Positions 44,875-54,283 of a DNA stretch of 64,000 bases are shown here, one piece after another; the first letter of the stretch is position 1, and every line of letters begins with the position of its first letter. The stretch covers positions 112,988-176,987 of the forward strand of contig JADKJM010000013.1 in assembly GCA_016721005.1 (NCBI GenBank), in the 5' to 3' direction. The position numbers were made by a program, and so were the translations under genes. The notes beneath the pieces were generated by a model. The model saw only the letters and a program-made list of their open reading frames with translations. It did no database searches and was not told the DNA's origin. The DNA comes from Flavobacteriales bacterium. GTDB lineage: Bacteria; Bacteroidota; Bacteroidia; Flavobacteriales_F; PHOS-HE28.

Positions 44875-45638
44875 GATGCGGTGATCTGGTTCTTCACGCG
44901 GATCAGTTTCGCGAGGATGCTCACGGCGATCTCCTCGGGCCCTTCCGCGCCGATGTCGATGCCCATGGGCATGTCCACCCGGGCCAGCTCTTCCGCCGTG
45001 GCGATGCCGCCTTCTTGGAACATCTTTCGCGTCATTTCCACCTTGCGCTGGCTGCCGATCATACCCAAGTAGGCGAAGGGCCTCTTCAGGCAGAAGGCGA
45101 GGATGTCGCGGTCCATCGGATGGCTGTAGGTCATGATGGCGATGTAGCTGCGTTCATCGAAGGGAAGGCTGGGCAGCACCTGGTCGTGCGCGACCGGCAA
45201 CTGGTTGATCGGCGTGTCGGCGAGGTCCTTGAACCGATCCTTGCGCTCGTCCACCACGAAGACATCGAAGCCCGTGCGATGGGCGAGCTTGGCCAAGGCC
45301 GTTCCCGTGTGGCCCGCGCCGAATATGTAGAGTTTGTTCTTCTTCATCACCGGCTCGATGTAGATGTCCACGCTGCCCCCGCAGCACATGCCGTGGTGCT
45401 GCACCAGGTCGTGTCGGCGCAGCGCGGGATGTCCGTTGCGGATCACCTCCAAGGCCTGCTGGATCACCGAGCGCTCCAATTCGCCACCGCCGATCGTGCC
45501 ATGGATAGTGCCGGATGCCAGTACCAACATCTTGGCGCCCACCCGCCGGGGCGTGGATCCCCGCGTGGAAACAATGATGCACAGGGCCGCGGCCTCCTTC
45601 CCGTCCCGCACCTGGATCGTTCGCTCGTACAGGTCCAT
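44871..45638 (-). CDS. XdhC-type molybdenum hydroxylase maturation protein
   Basis: 255 residues. Both XdhC/CoxI domains are seen: IVSTRGSTPRRVGAKMLV, TIGGGELE and GMCCGGSVDIYIEP in the first, and the Rossmann IFGAGHTGTALAK with YLGMIGSQRK in the second. These proteins sulfurate and insert the molybdenum cofactor in enzymes of the xanthine oxidase family. The context, next to hcr-type genes and mocA, fits this exactly. Confidence 0.92.
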   Translation of the reverse strand: MDLYERTIQVRDGKEAAALCIIVSTRGSTPRRVGAKMLVLASGTIHGTIGGGELERSVIQQALEVIRNGHPALRRHDLVQHHGMCCGGSVDIYIEPVMKKNKLYIFGAGHTGTALAKLAHRTGFDVFVVDERKDRFKDLADTPINQLPVAHDQVLPSLPFDERSYIAIMTYSHPMDRDILAFCLKRPFAYLGMIGSQRKVEMTRKMFQEGGIATAEELARVDMPMGIDIGAEGPEEIAVSILAKLIRVKNQITAS

Positions 45639-46270
45639 CAGTAGGCATGGTCAGGGCCGGTCATGTAGTGCCGGGAGTGCTCCTCCGGCGTGTTGATGTT
45701 CGCGAGCACGCGGGGATCGGCGGTGGGAACGCGATGGCGTGCGGACCCGGAGAAGAGCAGGTTGAGCGGCGTGTCCGTGCCGCTATCCGCCAGGACCAGT
45801 TCGATGAGTGGACGGCCAATGAGCACCGGATGGCCGCCTTGGCCCTGGTGCTCCGGTGTGACGTACGGTGCTTGTTCGCGTGCGGCGTAAAGGGCGCCGA
45901 TCAGCTCCGGGTCCACGAAGGGGTTGTCGATGTTCTGGACGAAACAATAGCGGACGGAGGGAAGCGCCGCCAGCCCCAAGCGCAGGGAATGGGCACGCCC
46001 GAGATCGGGGTCGGGGTTGCGTATGATGCGCACGCCGGGGATGCTCTCGTACAGGTCCGTGGGGATCGTCGGTGCCACCACCAGGGCCAAGGTGCGGATC
46101 CCGGAGGCCGTGTATGAATCAATGATGTGCGACATATAAACGCCACCGCTGGGAAAGGGCAGCAGCGCCTTGTGCGCGCCCATTCGTCCGGAGCGCCCGG
46201 CGGACAGCACCACGCAGCCCGCGTCATGCTTGGGCGGCCGCTTCATGGCCTGTGATGTCAGCAGGATCAT
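45638..46270 (-). CDS. MocA/MobA-like molybdenum cofactor nucleotidyltransferase
   Basis: 210 residues. The nucleotidyltransferase loop is VVLSAGRSGRMGAHKALLPF, followed by FVQNIDNPFVDPELIGAL (metal-binding Asp) and GGHPVLIGRPLIE. MocA enzymes attach CMP to molybdopterin, the cofactor form used by xanthine-oxidase-type hydroxylases. It is the first gene of the minus-strand operon, whose promoter faces that of bcrC. ATG 46246 is an alternative start. Confidence 0.85.
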   Translation of the reverse strand: MILLTSQAMKRPPKHDAGCVVLSAGRSGRMGAHKALLPFPSGGVYMSHIIDSYTASGIRTLALVVAPTIPTDLYESIPGVRIIRNPDPDLGRAHSLRLGLAALPSVRYCFVQNIDNPFVDPELIGALYAAREQAPYVTPEHQGQGGHPVLIGRPLIELVLADSGTDTPLNLLFSGSARHRVPTADPRVLANINTPEEHSRHYMTGPDHAY

Positions 46271-46394
46271 GGCACTTGCTCGGGGTGTCGGGGTTCTTTA
46301 TCCGGAATGCGTTCCTGCCGGATGCGGATGCTGCCGATCGGGCTGTGCAAGTTCTGACAGGATCGCCAATGTCGGAGCAGGTGTTGATAAATTA

Positions 46395-46410
46395 TATGAT
46401 ATAAATCATA
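46395..46410. promoter_or_regulatory. FNR-like palindrome in the divergent mocA/bcrC promoter
   Basis: TATGAT-ATAA-ATCATA, perfect arms that extend by TA on the left and its partner on the right (46393-46412). It lies 73-88 bases before bcrC and 125-140 before mocA in an AT-rich patch. The same arms and spacing occur at 21472-21487. It could control both aromatic operons in response to oxygen. Confidence 0.6.
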
Positions 46411-46482
46411 TAACTGTTTGATAGTTGATCTACCTTGAGCCCGCAATGACCGTCCCAAGGCGGGACGCCAACACCACTGCTG

Positions 46483-47668
46483 ATGGTCGAACTATTGACG
46501 AAACCCGCACGCCTGGGAACGATCCTGGCAGAATGTGAAGAGGTCGCCTTCGACCTGGAATTCAAACGTGCTAAGCAGTGGCGGGAGGCGGCGCCGGACC
46601 GCCTGCTCGTGGGCTACCTGCCGATCTACATACCGCGGGAGGTGCTGCACGCGGCCAATGCGCTGCCGGTGGGCATCATGGGCGCGGGCGACCGCAAGCA
46701 GATCATCAAGGGCGATGCCTACTACCAATCGTACATCTGCCACCTGCCGCGCGGGGTCATCGAGATGGCGCTGGACAGCAACCTCGTGGGATTCGACGGC
46801 TTCCTCTTCCCGGCGATCTGCGATTGCATCCGCAACCTCTCCGGCATGTTCAAGCTGGCGAAGAAGGGGAAGTTCACCCGCTACTTCGACTATCCGCAGA
46901 ACTTCACCGAGCACATCGGCGGCCCCTTCTTCCGCGAGCTGATCCAGACGGTGCAGGAGGACATGTTCAAGCTGAACGGCGTGGAGGTAACTCCCCGAGC
47001 GGCTCAACCATGCGATCACGCTGTACAACCATAACCGGCGGATGATCGAGGAGATCTACGACATCCGGCAGCAATACCCGTGGCGCCTTTCCGCCGTCGA
47101 CACCTATTATATCCTGCGCGCCGGGCTGGCGATGCCGGTGGAAGATCACAACGTGATCCTCGAAGAGGTGCTGGACCTGATCAAGGAGGACCACGGCGAG
47201 CCGATGGACAACATCCGCGTGGTGATCACCGGTTCCTTCTGCGAGCAGCCGCCCATCGGCATGCTGAAGTCCATCGAGATGGCGGGCTGCTACATCGTGG
47301 ACGACGACCTGATGCTCGGCTCGCGCTGGACGCAGGGCGACGTGGACGAGAACACGGCCGACCCCTTGGGCGCCATCGTCAACGCCTTCCTCACGAAGAG
47401 CCCGGCCTCTTCCGCCGTGTACGACGTGGGCAACCCCAAGGGCGCGCGCCTGGTGAAGCTCGTGCGCCGCCGTGAGGCCGACGGCGTGATCTTCTGCGCG
47501 GCCAGCTTCTGCGACCCCGCCCTGCTGGACCGCCCCGAGCTGCAAAAGGCCTGCGACGCGGAAGGCGTGGCCCACATCAACTTCCAGTTCCACGAGAACA
47601 CCGGCCAGTTCAAGGTGATCAAGGAACAGGCCGGTACGTTCTCCGATTCCATCAAGCTCTGGGTCTGA
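46483..47668 (+). CDS. bcrC: Benzoyl-CoA reductase subunit C (class I), one frameshift
   Basis: HgdB-family subunit of the ATP-dependent, oxygen-sensitive reductase that dearomatises benzoyl-CoA. The reading frame shifts in a run of four C at 46993-46996: the first part ends LNGVEVTP and the other frame continues ERLNHAITLYNHNRRMIEEI. Restored length is about 394 residues against 384 in Thauera as I recall. Diagnostic segments are KQWREAAPDRLLVGYLPIYI, GDAYYQSYICHLPRG, ICDCIRNLSGMF, GSFCEQPPIGMLKSIEMAGC, SFCDPALLDRP and the ending GTFSDSIKLWV; these Cys serve as cluster ligands. First gene of the operon, in the same order (C-B-A-D) as Thauera. Confidence 0.92.
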
Positions 47669-47709
47669 CCCACCAACGCACAAGTACAATCCCATAACAC
47701 CAGGACCCA

Positions 47710-49017
47710 ATGGCACAGGCGATCGAAGCGATCAAGGAAAAGAGCATGCTCATCCAGAAGGAGATGCTCGCGGAGCTCTTCACGGAGCTGAGCACCGCCA
47801 AGGAAAAGGGCCGCAAGGTGGTCTACACCTTCGTGCTGGGGAACCTCACGGAGCTGATCCTGGCGATGGACATGCTCCCGGTGTACCCGGAGATCAACGC
47901 GCTGCAGTCCGGCATGCGGAAGAAGTCCGCCGGCTACATCAAGGACGCGGAGAAGGCGGGTTTCAGCGAGGACGTCTGCACCTACGTGAAGTGCGACATC
48001 GGCATGATGCTCAACGGGAACATCGGGCCCACCGGCGAAAAGCTGCCGGAGCCCGACCTGCTGTTGCTGAGCTACACCGGCTGCTTCACCTTCATGAAGT
48101 GGTTCGAGAACCTTGAGCGCCTATACCCCGGCGTGGAGATCGCCATGCTGCACACGCCCTACCAGGAGGACGGACGCATCACCGACGACCAGGTGGCCTA
48201 CATGGTGAAGCAGCTGGAGGAGGAGGTGATCCCCAAGATCGAGAAGGTCGCCGGCAAGAAGCTGGACCGTGCGCGCCTGTCGAAGATGCTGGAGGATTCC
48301 TCCAAGGCGGAGGACCTCTGGGTGAAGGTGCTCGAGTCGGCCAAGAACGTGCCCTCGCCGATCGACTCCTATTTCGCCGGCGTCTATTACATGGGCCCGT
48401 TGTTCACCGCTTTCCGCGGTAGCGAGCGCGCCTTGGAATACTACCAGGAGCTGCACGATGAGATCATGGCCCGCAAGGAACAGGGCTTGCTGCCGATCAC
48501 GCCGGAAGGGGAGATGAAGGAGGAGCGCTTCCGCCTGGTGGTGGAAGGGCCGCCGAACTGGACCAACTTCCGCGAGTTCTGGAAGATCTTCTACGACATG
48601 GGCGCAGTGATCGTGGCCTCCACCTACACGAAGGTCGGTGGGGTGTATGACCAGGGTTTCCGCCACGATCCGAAGAACCCGATCGAGAGCCTCGGCCGCT
48701 ACTGCATGGGCTGCTACACGAACCTGAGCCTGCCCCAGCGCGTGGACCTGTTGGAGAAATACATCAAGGAATACAAGGCGGACGGTTTCCTGATCAACTC
48801 CATCAAGAGCTGCAACTCGTTCTCGGCCGGCCAGTTGCTGATGATGCGCGAGATCGAGAAACGGTGCAGCATCCCGGTGGGCTTCATCGAGAGCGATCTG
48901 GTGGATCCGCGCTATTTCAGCTACGCCAACATCAAGAACCGCCTCGAATCCTACTTCCAGATGCTGGCCCAGCGCAAGACCATCCTGGCCCAGGAAGCCA
49001 CCACTGAAGAAGCCTGA
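47710..49017 (+). CDS. bcrB: Benzoyl-CoA reductase subunit B (class I)
   Basis: 435 residues, intact. The substrate- and cluster-binding partner of BcrC. Typical stretches: GRKVVYTFVLGNLTELILAM, INALQSGMRKKSAGYIKDAE, EDVCTYVKCDIGMMLNGNIG, LLSYTGCFTFMKWF, RLVVEGPPNWTNFREFWKIF, GCYTNLSLPQRVDLLEKY and INSIKSCNSFSAGQLLMMRE. These match subunit B of class I reductases and not the class II (tungsten) type. It follows bcrC by 41 bases. One of only two genes after 46 kb with a continuous full-length frame beyond doubt. Confidence 0.95.
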   Translation: MAQAIEAIKEKSMLIQKEMLAELFTELSTAKEKGRKVVYTFVLGNLTELILAMDMLPVYPEINALQSGMRKKSAGYIKDAEKAGFSEDVCTYVKCDIGMMLNGNIGPTGEKLPEPDLLLLSYTGCFTFMKWFENLERLYPGVEIAMLHTPYQEDGRITDDQVAYMVKQLEEEVIPKIEKVAGKKLDRARLSKMLEDSSKAEDLWVKVLESAKNVPSPIDSYFAGVYYMGPLFTAFRGSERALEYYQELHDEIMARKEQGLLPITPEGEMKEERFRLVVEGPPNWTNFREFWKIFYDMGAVIVASTYTKVGGVYDQGFRHDPKNPIESLGRYCMGCYTNLSLPQRVDLLEKYIKEYKADGFLINSIKSCNSFSAGQLLMMREIEKRCSIPVGFIESDLVDPRYFSYANIKNRLESYFQMLAQRKTILAQEATTEEA

Positions 49018-49046
49018 AATCCACGTGCAACGATAAACGACCGGCC

Positions 49047-50479
49047 ATGAGCAAGTACTATCTCGGCGTGGACCTCGGATCCACCACCTCCAAGGCGATC
49101 ATCATCAACGAGAAGGATGAGATCATCGGAAGGGGTATCACCAACACCCGCGCTAACTATTCCGTGGCGGCCGACATCGCACGCGACGAGGCGATCTACG
49201 ATGCGCGCTTCTCCGTGCTGAAGAAGAACCTGGAGGCCGAGCTCAAGGCCAGCCTGCCTACCGCAAGTACCTCAACGACCTGGAGAGCGTGTTCCGCTAC
49301 GAGCAGTTCAAGGTGCGTCTGGACAAGCTGGGCGATGAACTGGTGAAGACCTGCAGCGAGTACTTCACCGAGGAGGACAAACAGCAGGAGTTCCTGAGCC
49401 ACCTCCGCTCCATCCGCCGCGCCTTCAAGCCGAAGATCAAGCACGACTACCTGTACAACGACCTGGGCTCCAAGAACCAGTTCTTCCGGGACATCGTCTC
49501 GGAGAAGTACAACGAGCAGGTGAACCAGCTCGGCCCCGAGCTCTTCGAGCCGCTGATGACCCTTTGGGACAAGAGCATCACACCGGCCGAGAACGAGGTG
49601 GTGAAGTTCGACTTCAAGACCCTGGTGCATGAGGCCATGGAACTGCTGAAGGACAAGTACGCAGGTCTGCCCGACGAGCCACAAGTGACGCCCATCGAGG
49701 ACGGCCCCGCGTTCGATCAGGAGATGTACGTGCTGAAAGGACAGTTCAACACCGTGGCCGATTCCCTGCGCGACCGCATCGATGAGGTGGCCGGCCTGGA
49801 GTTCCACATCGCCAACATGACCGGCACCGGCTATGGCCGTGCGCTGCTTCCCTTCCCCGAGGACTGCATCCGCTCGGAGATCCTCTGCCATGCCTTCGGC
49901 GCGCATGCCGTATTCCCCGACACACGCACCGTGCTCGACATCGGCGGACAGGACACCAAGGCCATCCAGGTGGACCAGTACGGACTGGTGACCAGCTTCC
50001 AGATGAACGATCGCTGCGCTGCCGGATGCGGCCGTTATCTGGGATACATCGCCGACGAGATGAGCATCTCGCTGAACGAGCTGGGGCCGCTGGCCCTGAA
50101 GGCCGAGAAGGAGGTGAACATCTGCAGCACCTGCACGGTGTTCGCGGGGGCTGAACTGCGCGAGCTGACCAACCTGGGCGAGAAGCGCGAGGACATCCTC
50201 GGCGGCCTGCACAAAGCGATCATCATGCGCGCCATGTCATTGATCGCCCGCTCCGGCGGCGTGTTCAACGAGTTCACCTTCACCGGTGGCGTCGCCCGGA
50301 ACCAGGCCGTGATCAAGTACCTCGGCCAGTTGGTGCGCGAGAACTACGGCGAGGGGATCAAGATCAACATCCACACCGATTCCATCTTCATGGGCGCCCT
50401 CGGTGGCGCCATGTTCGCCCGGCGCAACGTGAAGGCGGAACTGCCCGACCAGAAAAGAACGAGCGCGAAAGTCGCCTGA
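49047..50479 (+). CDS. bcrA: Benzoyl-CoA reductase ATPase subunit A (class I), one frameshift
   Basis: Electron-activating ASKHA ATPase that couples hydrolysis of ATP to transfer of low-potential electrons to BcrBC. The N-terminus LGVDLGSTTSKAIIINEKDE is in one frame; a base is missing near 49250-49256 and the protein continues AYRKYLNDLESVFRYEQ. Further motifs: DIGGQDTKAIQVDQYGLVTS, MNDRCAAGCGRYLGYIADEM and CSTCTVFAGAELRELT (cluster Cys shared between the two ATPase subunits), FTFTGGVARNQAVIKYL. Restored length about 477 residues. Confidence 0.92.
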
Positions 50480-50485
50480 TACACG

Positions 50486-51627
50486 ATGAGCCAGAAGAAG
50501 GTATTGGTCCTGGGTGCCGGCCTGATCGGAAAGGCGATCGCCGCCGATCTATGCCGCAGGCATGCCGTGACCAGTGCTGATCGGAGTCCCGAAGCGCTTC
50601 AAGAACTCGCTCGCCATCATCCCGTCGCCGCGCTCGTCCTGGACATCACGGATCAACGCGCATTGGCCAAGGCGGTGCTTCCCTTCGACCTGGTGATCGG
50701 CGCGGTGCCCGGTGCCTTGGGCTTCGCCACCCTGCGCACGGTGATCGAAGCCGGGCGCAACGTGGTGGACATCTCCTTCTTCCCGGAAGATCCCTTGAAG
50801 TTGGACGCGCTGGCCCGTGAGAAGAACGTCACCGCCGTGGTGGACTGTGGCGTGGCGCCCGGCCTGTGCAACATCATCGCCGGCCATCACCACCGGGAAA
50901 GCCCGCTCACCAGCTACGAATGCTTAGTGGGCGGACTGCCCGTGGAACCCGAATGGCCCTTCGGCTACAAGGCCGTCTTCTCACCCGCCGACGTCATCGA
51001 GGAGTACACCCGCCCGGTACACCTGCGCGAGGGCGGGAAGAACGTGGTGCGCGAGGCGTTGAGCGCGATCGAAGCGGTCGACATGGAAGGCGTGGGCCGC
51101 TTGGAAGCCTTCAACACTGACGGCCTGCGCACCCTGCTGACCACGATGCCCGAAGTGCCGCAGATGGTGGAGCGCACGCTGCGCTATCCGGGGCATGCGG
51201 AATTGATGAAGGTGTTCCGTGCCACCGGCCTGTTCTCCACGGATCCCGTGGACGTGGGCGGGACGCAGGTATCGCCGCTGAGCGTAACGAGCGCCCTGCT
51301 CTTCCCTCGGTGGAAGATGAAGCCACAGGACGAGGACCTCACCGTGATGCGCGTGACGCTGAAGAACAGGAAAGGGACCATCACGTACGACCTGCTCGAC
51401 CATTTCGATCGCGACAGCGGCACCCAGTCGATGGCACGCAGCACGGGATACACCTGCAACGCGGTGGCTGAACTGATGCTGCAAGGCACGTTCACCCGCA
51501 GAGGATCAGCCCGCCGGAGGTGGTCGGGGCGGAGGACGCCTGCTTTGATGGCGTGATGGACTACTTGAAGGAGCGCAACGTGAATTGCGTGGAACGGAAA
51601 ATGGAATTACAACCGCGAACAGCTTAG
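50486..51627 (+). CDS. Saccharopine-dehydrogenase-family oxidoreductase, one frameshift
   Basis: About 380 residues. The N-terminal Rossmann fold has KVLVLGAGLIGKAIAADLC; later VDCGVAPGLCNIIAGHH and FGYKAVFSPADVIEEYTRPV match the saccharopine dehydrogenase/reductase C-terminal domain. A base missing near 51502 shifts the frame; the tail GISPPEVVGAEDACFDGVMD continues to the stop at 51627. It sits seven bases after bcrA and ten before bcrD, splitting the ATPase pair. Lysine or aminoadipate metabolism would be its usual role. A function in the aromatic pathway is not known. Confidence 0.8.
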
Positions 51628-51636
51628 AACGGAACA

Positions 51637-52484
51637 ATGGAGCACAGCACATACACCATGGGGATCGACGTGGGCAGCAACTTCATCAAGTTGGTGCTCA
51701 TGGGCTACGACGGCGAACCTGAGATACTGGACAAGCGCACCGAGAAGATCCGCAAGCGTGACCCCTCGGCGCTGGGGGATGAGATGGTGCAGTCCATGCT
51801 GGAGCGCAACAAGCTCAAGTACGAGGACATCGCCTACCTCGCCAGCACGGGCGAAGGGGACATGGTGAAGCGCAAACGCGGCCACTTCTACGGCATGACC
51901 ACCCATGCGCGCGGCGGTAACTTCTTCTTCCCCGAGGCCCGCACCGTGGTGGACCTCGGCGCGCTCTATGTCCGCGCGGTGCGGATCACCACCGAGGCCC
52001 GCGTGGAGGACTACAAGATGACCGGGCAATGCGCTTCGGGATCCGGTCAGTTCCTGGAGAACATCTCGCGCTACTTGGGACTGAGCATCGAGGAAGTGGG
52101 CGACGTCTCGTTGACGAGCACCCAGCCCGAGGTGAGCTCCGGCATCTGCGCGGTGCTGGCCGAGACGGACGTGATCAACATGGTGTCGCGCGGCATCGCC
52201 ACGCCGGACATCATCAAGGGCATCCACATCAGCATCGCCTCGCGCATCATCGAGTTGATGAGCTCCTTGAAAGCCGTTTCACCCATCGTGCTCACCGGCG
52301 GCATGGCGCTCAACAAAGGTATGATCCATGCGGATCAACGAGGCCTTGAGGAAAGCAGCAAGGGCTTCGGAGGTGCGCACCATCCTGACGCGTCTACGCG
52401 GGCGCCATCGGTGCGTGCCTCTGGGGCGGGTACCGCGATGCGAAGCTGCGCGAGAAGGAGGCCCAACGTGCCATGGAAGCCTGA
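51637..52484 (+). CDS. bcrD: Benzoyl-CoA reductase ATPase subunit D (class I), frameshifted at 3' end
   Basis: Second ASKHA ATPase subunit, partner of BcrA. The intact part reads YTMGIDVGSNFIKLVLMGYD, LASTGEGDMVKRKRGHFYGM, TVVDLGALYVRAVRI, TGQCASGSGQFLENISRYLG (cluster Cys) and SSGICAVLAETDVINMVSRG. After TGGMALNKGMI the frame shifts near 52325 and again at about 52380-52400; the remaining protein can be followed as INEALRKAARASEVR, HHPDAS and YAGAIGACLWGGYRDAKLRE to the stop at 52484. Restored length about 282 residues, equal to Thauera BcrD as I recall. Confidence 0.92.
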
Positions 52485-52537
52485 TAGAACGATCCCTCCA
52501 ACGCGGCCCTGGCCGCCGGTAACCAAACCGAAAAGCG

Positions 52538-54282
52538 ATGCGACTCAGCGGACCCGAACTACCCCCCGGTGCATTGATCCCCAACGTGGCCACGCTGCTG
52601 CGGATGAACGTCGGGCTGTTCGGTAACCGGCCTGTGTTCTGCGAAAAGCGGAACGGCGCATACGCATGCATCACCTGGAACGAATTGTTCGCCGATGTGC
52701 GCGCGATCGCGTCCAACCTGCGCACGCGCTTCGGGTTCGCCGGGAGAGAACTGGTGATCTTTCTCGCCGAACCGTTCCGAGATGCTGCGGCTCGAACTGG
52801 CCGTGATGGCCTCGGGCGGTATCGCCGTGCCCATTTTCGCCTTCTTCCACCAGGAGACCGCCGAGCTGTTGATCAAGCACAGCGATGCGCGATTCCTCGC
52901 CGTGGCCGGTGAACTGCAACTGGACCGGCTCGATCCCGATCTGCCATTGGACCATGTGTTCTGTTTCGATCGCGTTACGCGCCCCGAGCGCAAGAACCTG
53001 GTCGCTTTCGAAGAACTCCTGGCGCCACCGGCCAATGGTGCCGATGTCCTCGATCTCGACGCTGACCCGGACGCATTGTGCCTGAACATGTACACGTCCG
53101 GCACGATGGGCACACCGAAGTGCGTCCAACTGAGCCACCGCAACATCCTCTCCCAGCAGGCCGCCCTCGCGATGCTCTGGGACCTTGGTCCGGACGACCG
53201 CTTCCTCAGCTACCTGCCTTGGCATCACAGCTTCGGCGGCATCTTCGAATTGTTCACCGCGTTGCGCACAGGTGCGACCATGTATCTGGAATCCGGCTAC
53301 GGCAAGGATCCGATGGAGATTGGCAGGAGAACTGGAAGCTGGTGCGGCCCACGGTCTTCTTCAGCGTGCCCAAGGTGTACCAGAGCTTGGTGGAACTCAC
53401 CCGGCAGGATCCGGAGGTCGAGCGCCTCTTCTTCCACGCGGGGCTCAAGTTCATTTTCACAGCGGCAGCGGCCCTTCCGCAAAAGCTCAGCGAGGAGTTC
53501 GAGCGCCGAGGCGTCCCGGTGATCGAGGGCTGGGGCCTCACGGAGACATCGCCGTGTTGCACGCTGACCGACCCGGTCCGGAAACGCGCCACCGGCGTGG
53601 TCGGCAACCCATTGCCCGGATCACCATCCGCTTCGCCGAGGACGGTGAGGTGCTGGTGAAAGGCCCCAACGTGATGTGCGGCTACTATAAGAACGACGAG
53701 GCCAACGCAGGACTCTTCACCGATGATGGCTTCTTCCATACTGGCGACATCGGTGAGGCGACGCCCGACGGCCTCAAGCTGATCACGCGCAAGGACCGGA
53801 TCTTCAAGCTCAGCAACGGCGAGAAGGTCATCCCTTCGGACCTCGAGAAGCTGATCGAGTTCAAGTGCCACTACATCTCCTTCGCCATGGTGGTGGGCAG
53901 CGGACAGGAGTATCCGATCGCGCTGCTCTTCCCGAACAAGAAACAATTGGAACGGCCTGATTATGCGATCAGCCCGATGGAGGGCTGCTTCTGCCCGCGC
54001 AGCTTGGACGAATTGCGCAACTGTTTGCACGGCTGCCTGCATGATGCGAACTGCGGCATCGGCCAGAAGTTCGCCAAGATCAAGGCCGCCATGATCATCG
54101 ACGATGAACTGTCCTTGGCCAATAACACCCTTACCCCGAGCATGAAGGTGGCACCGCGCAAAGTGGTGGAGGCCTACCGCGCGCACTTGGAGAACCTCTA
54201 CGGTGCCGAGAACGCGCTGGATGAGGAAGTGTACATCATCAAGCTCGACGACATCCACACCGTGGGCCGAAAGATCGCCTGA
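52538..54282 (+). CDS. Acyl/aryl-CoA ligase, AMP-forming, three frameshifts
   Basis: About 580 residues after joining frames at ~52776, ~53322 and ~53617. ANL-family motifs: LCLNMYTSGTMGTPKCVQLS (P-loop), LPWHHSFGGIFELFTALRTG, VPVIEGWGLTETSPCCTLTD, DDGFFHTGDIGEATPDGLKL and FKLSNGEKVIPSDLEKLI. The long ending with CHYISFAMVVGSGQEYPIAL looks more like long-chain acyl-CoA synthetase than classical benzoate-CoA ligase. In this operon it most plausibly makes benzoyl-CoA or 4-hydroxybenzoyl-CoA, but a fatty-acid role is possible. Confidence 0.85.
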
Positions 54283-54283
54283 C

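Noticed and set aside
46483..52484. Class II (tungsten, BamB-type) benzoyl-CoA reductase or plain 2-hydroxyglutaryl-CoA dehydratase
   Set aside because: Four subunits matching BcrC, B, A and D in order, with two different ATPase subunits, define the class I enzyme; no aldehyde-ferredoxin-oxidoreductase-like gene is present.
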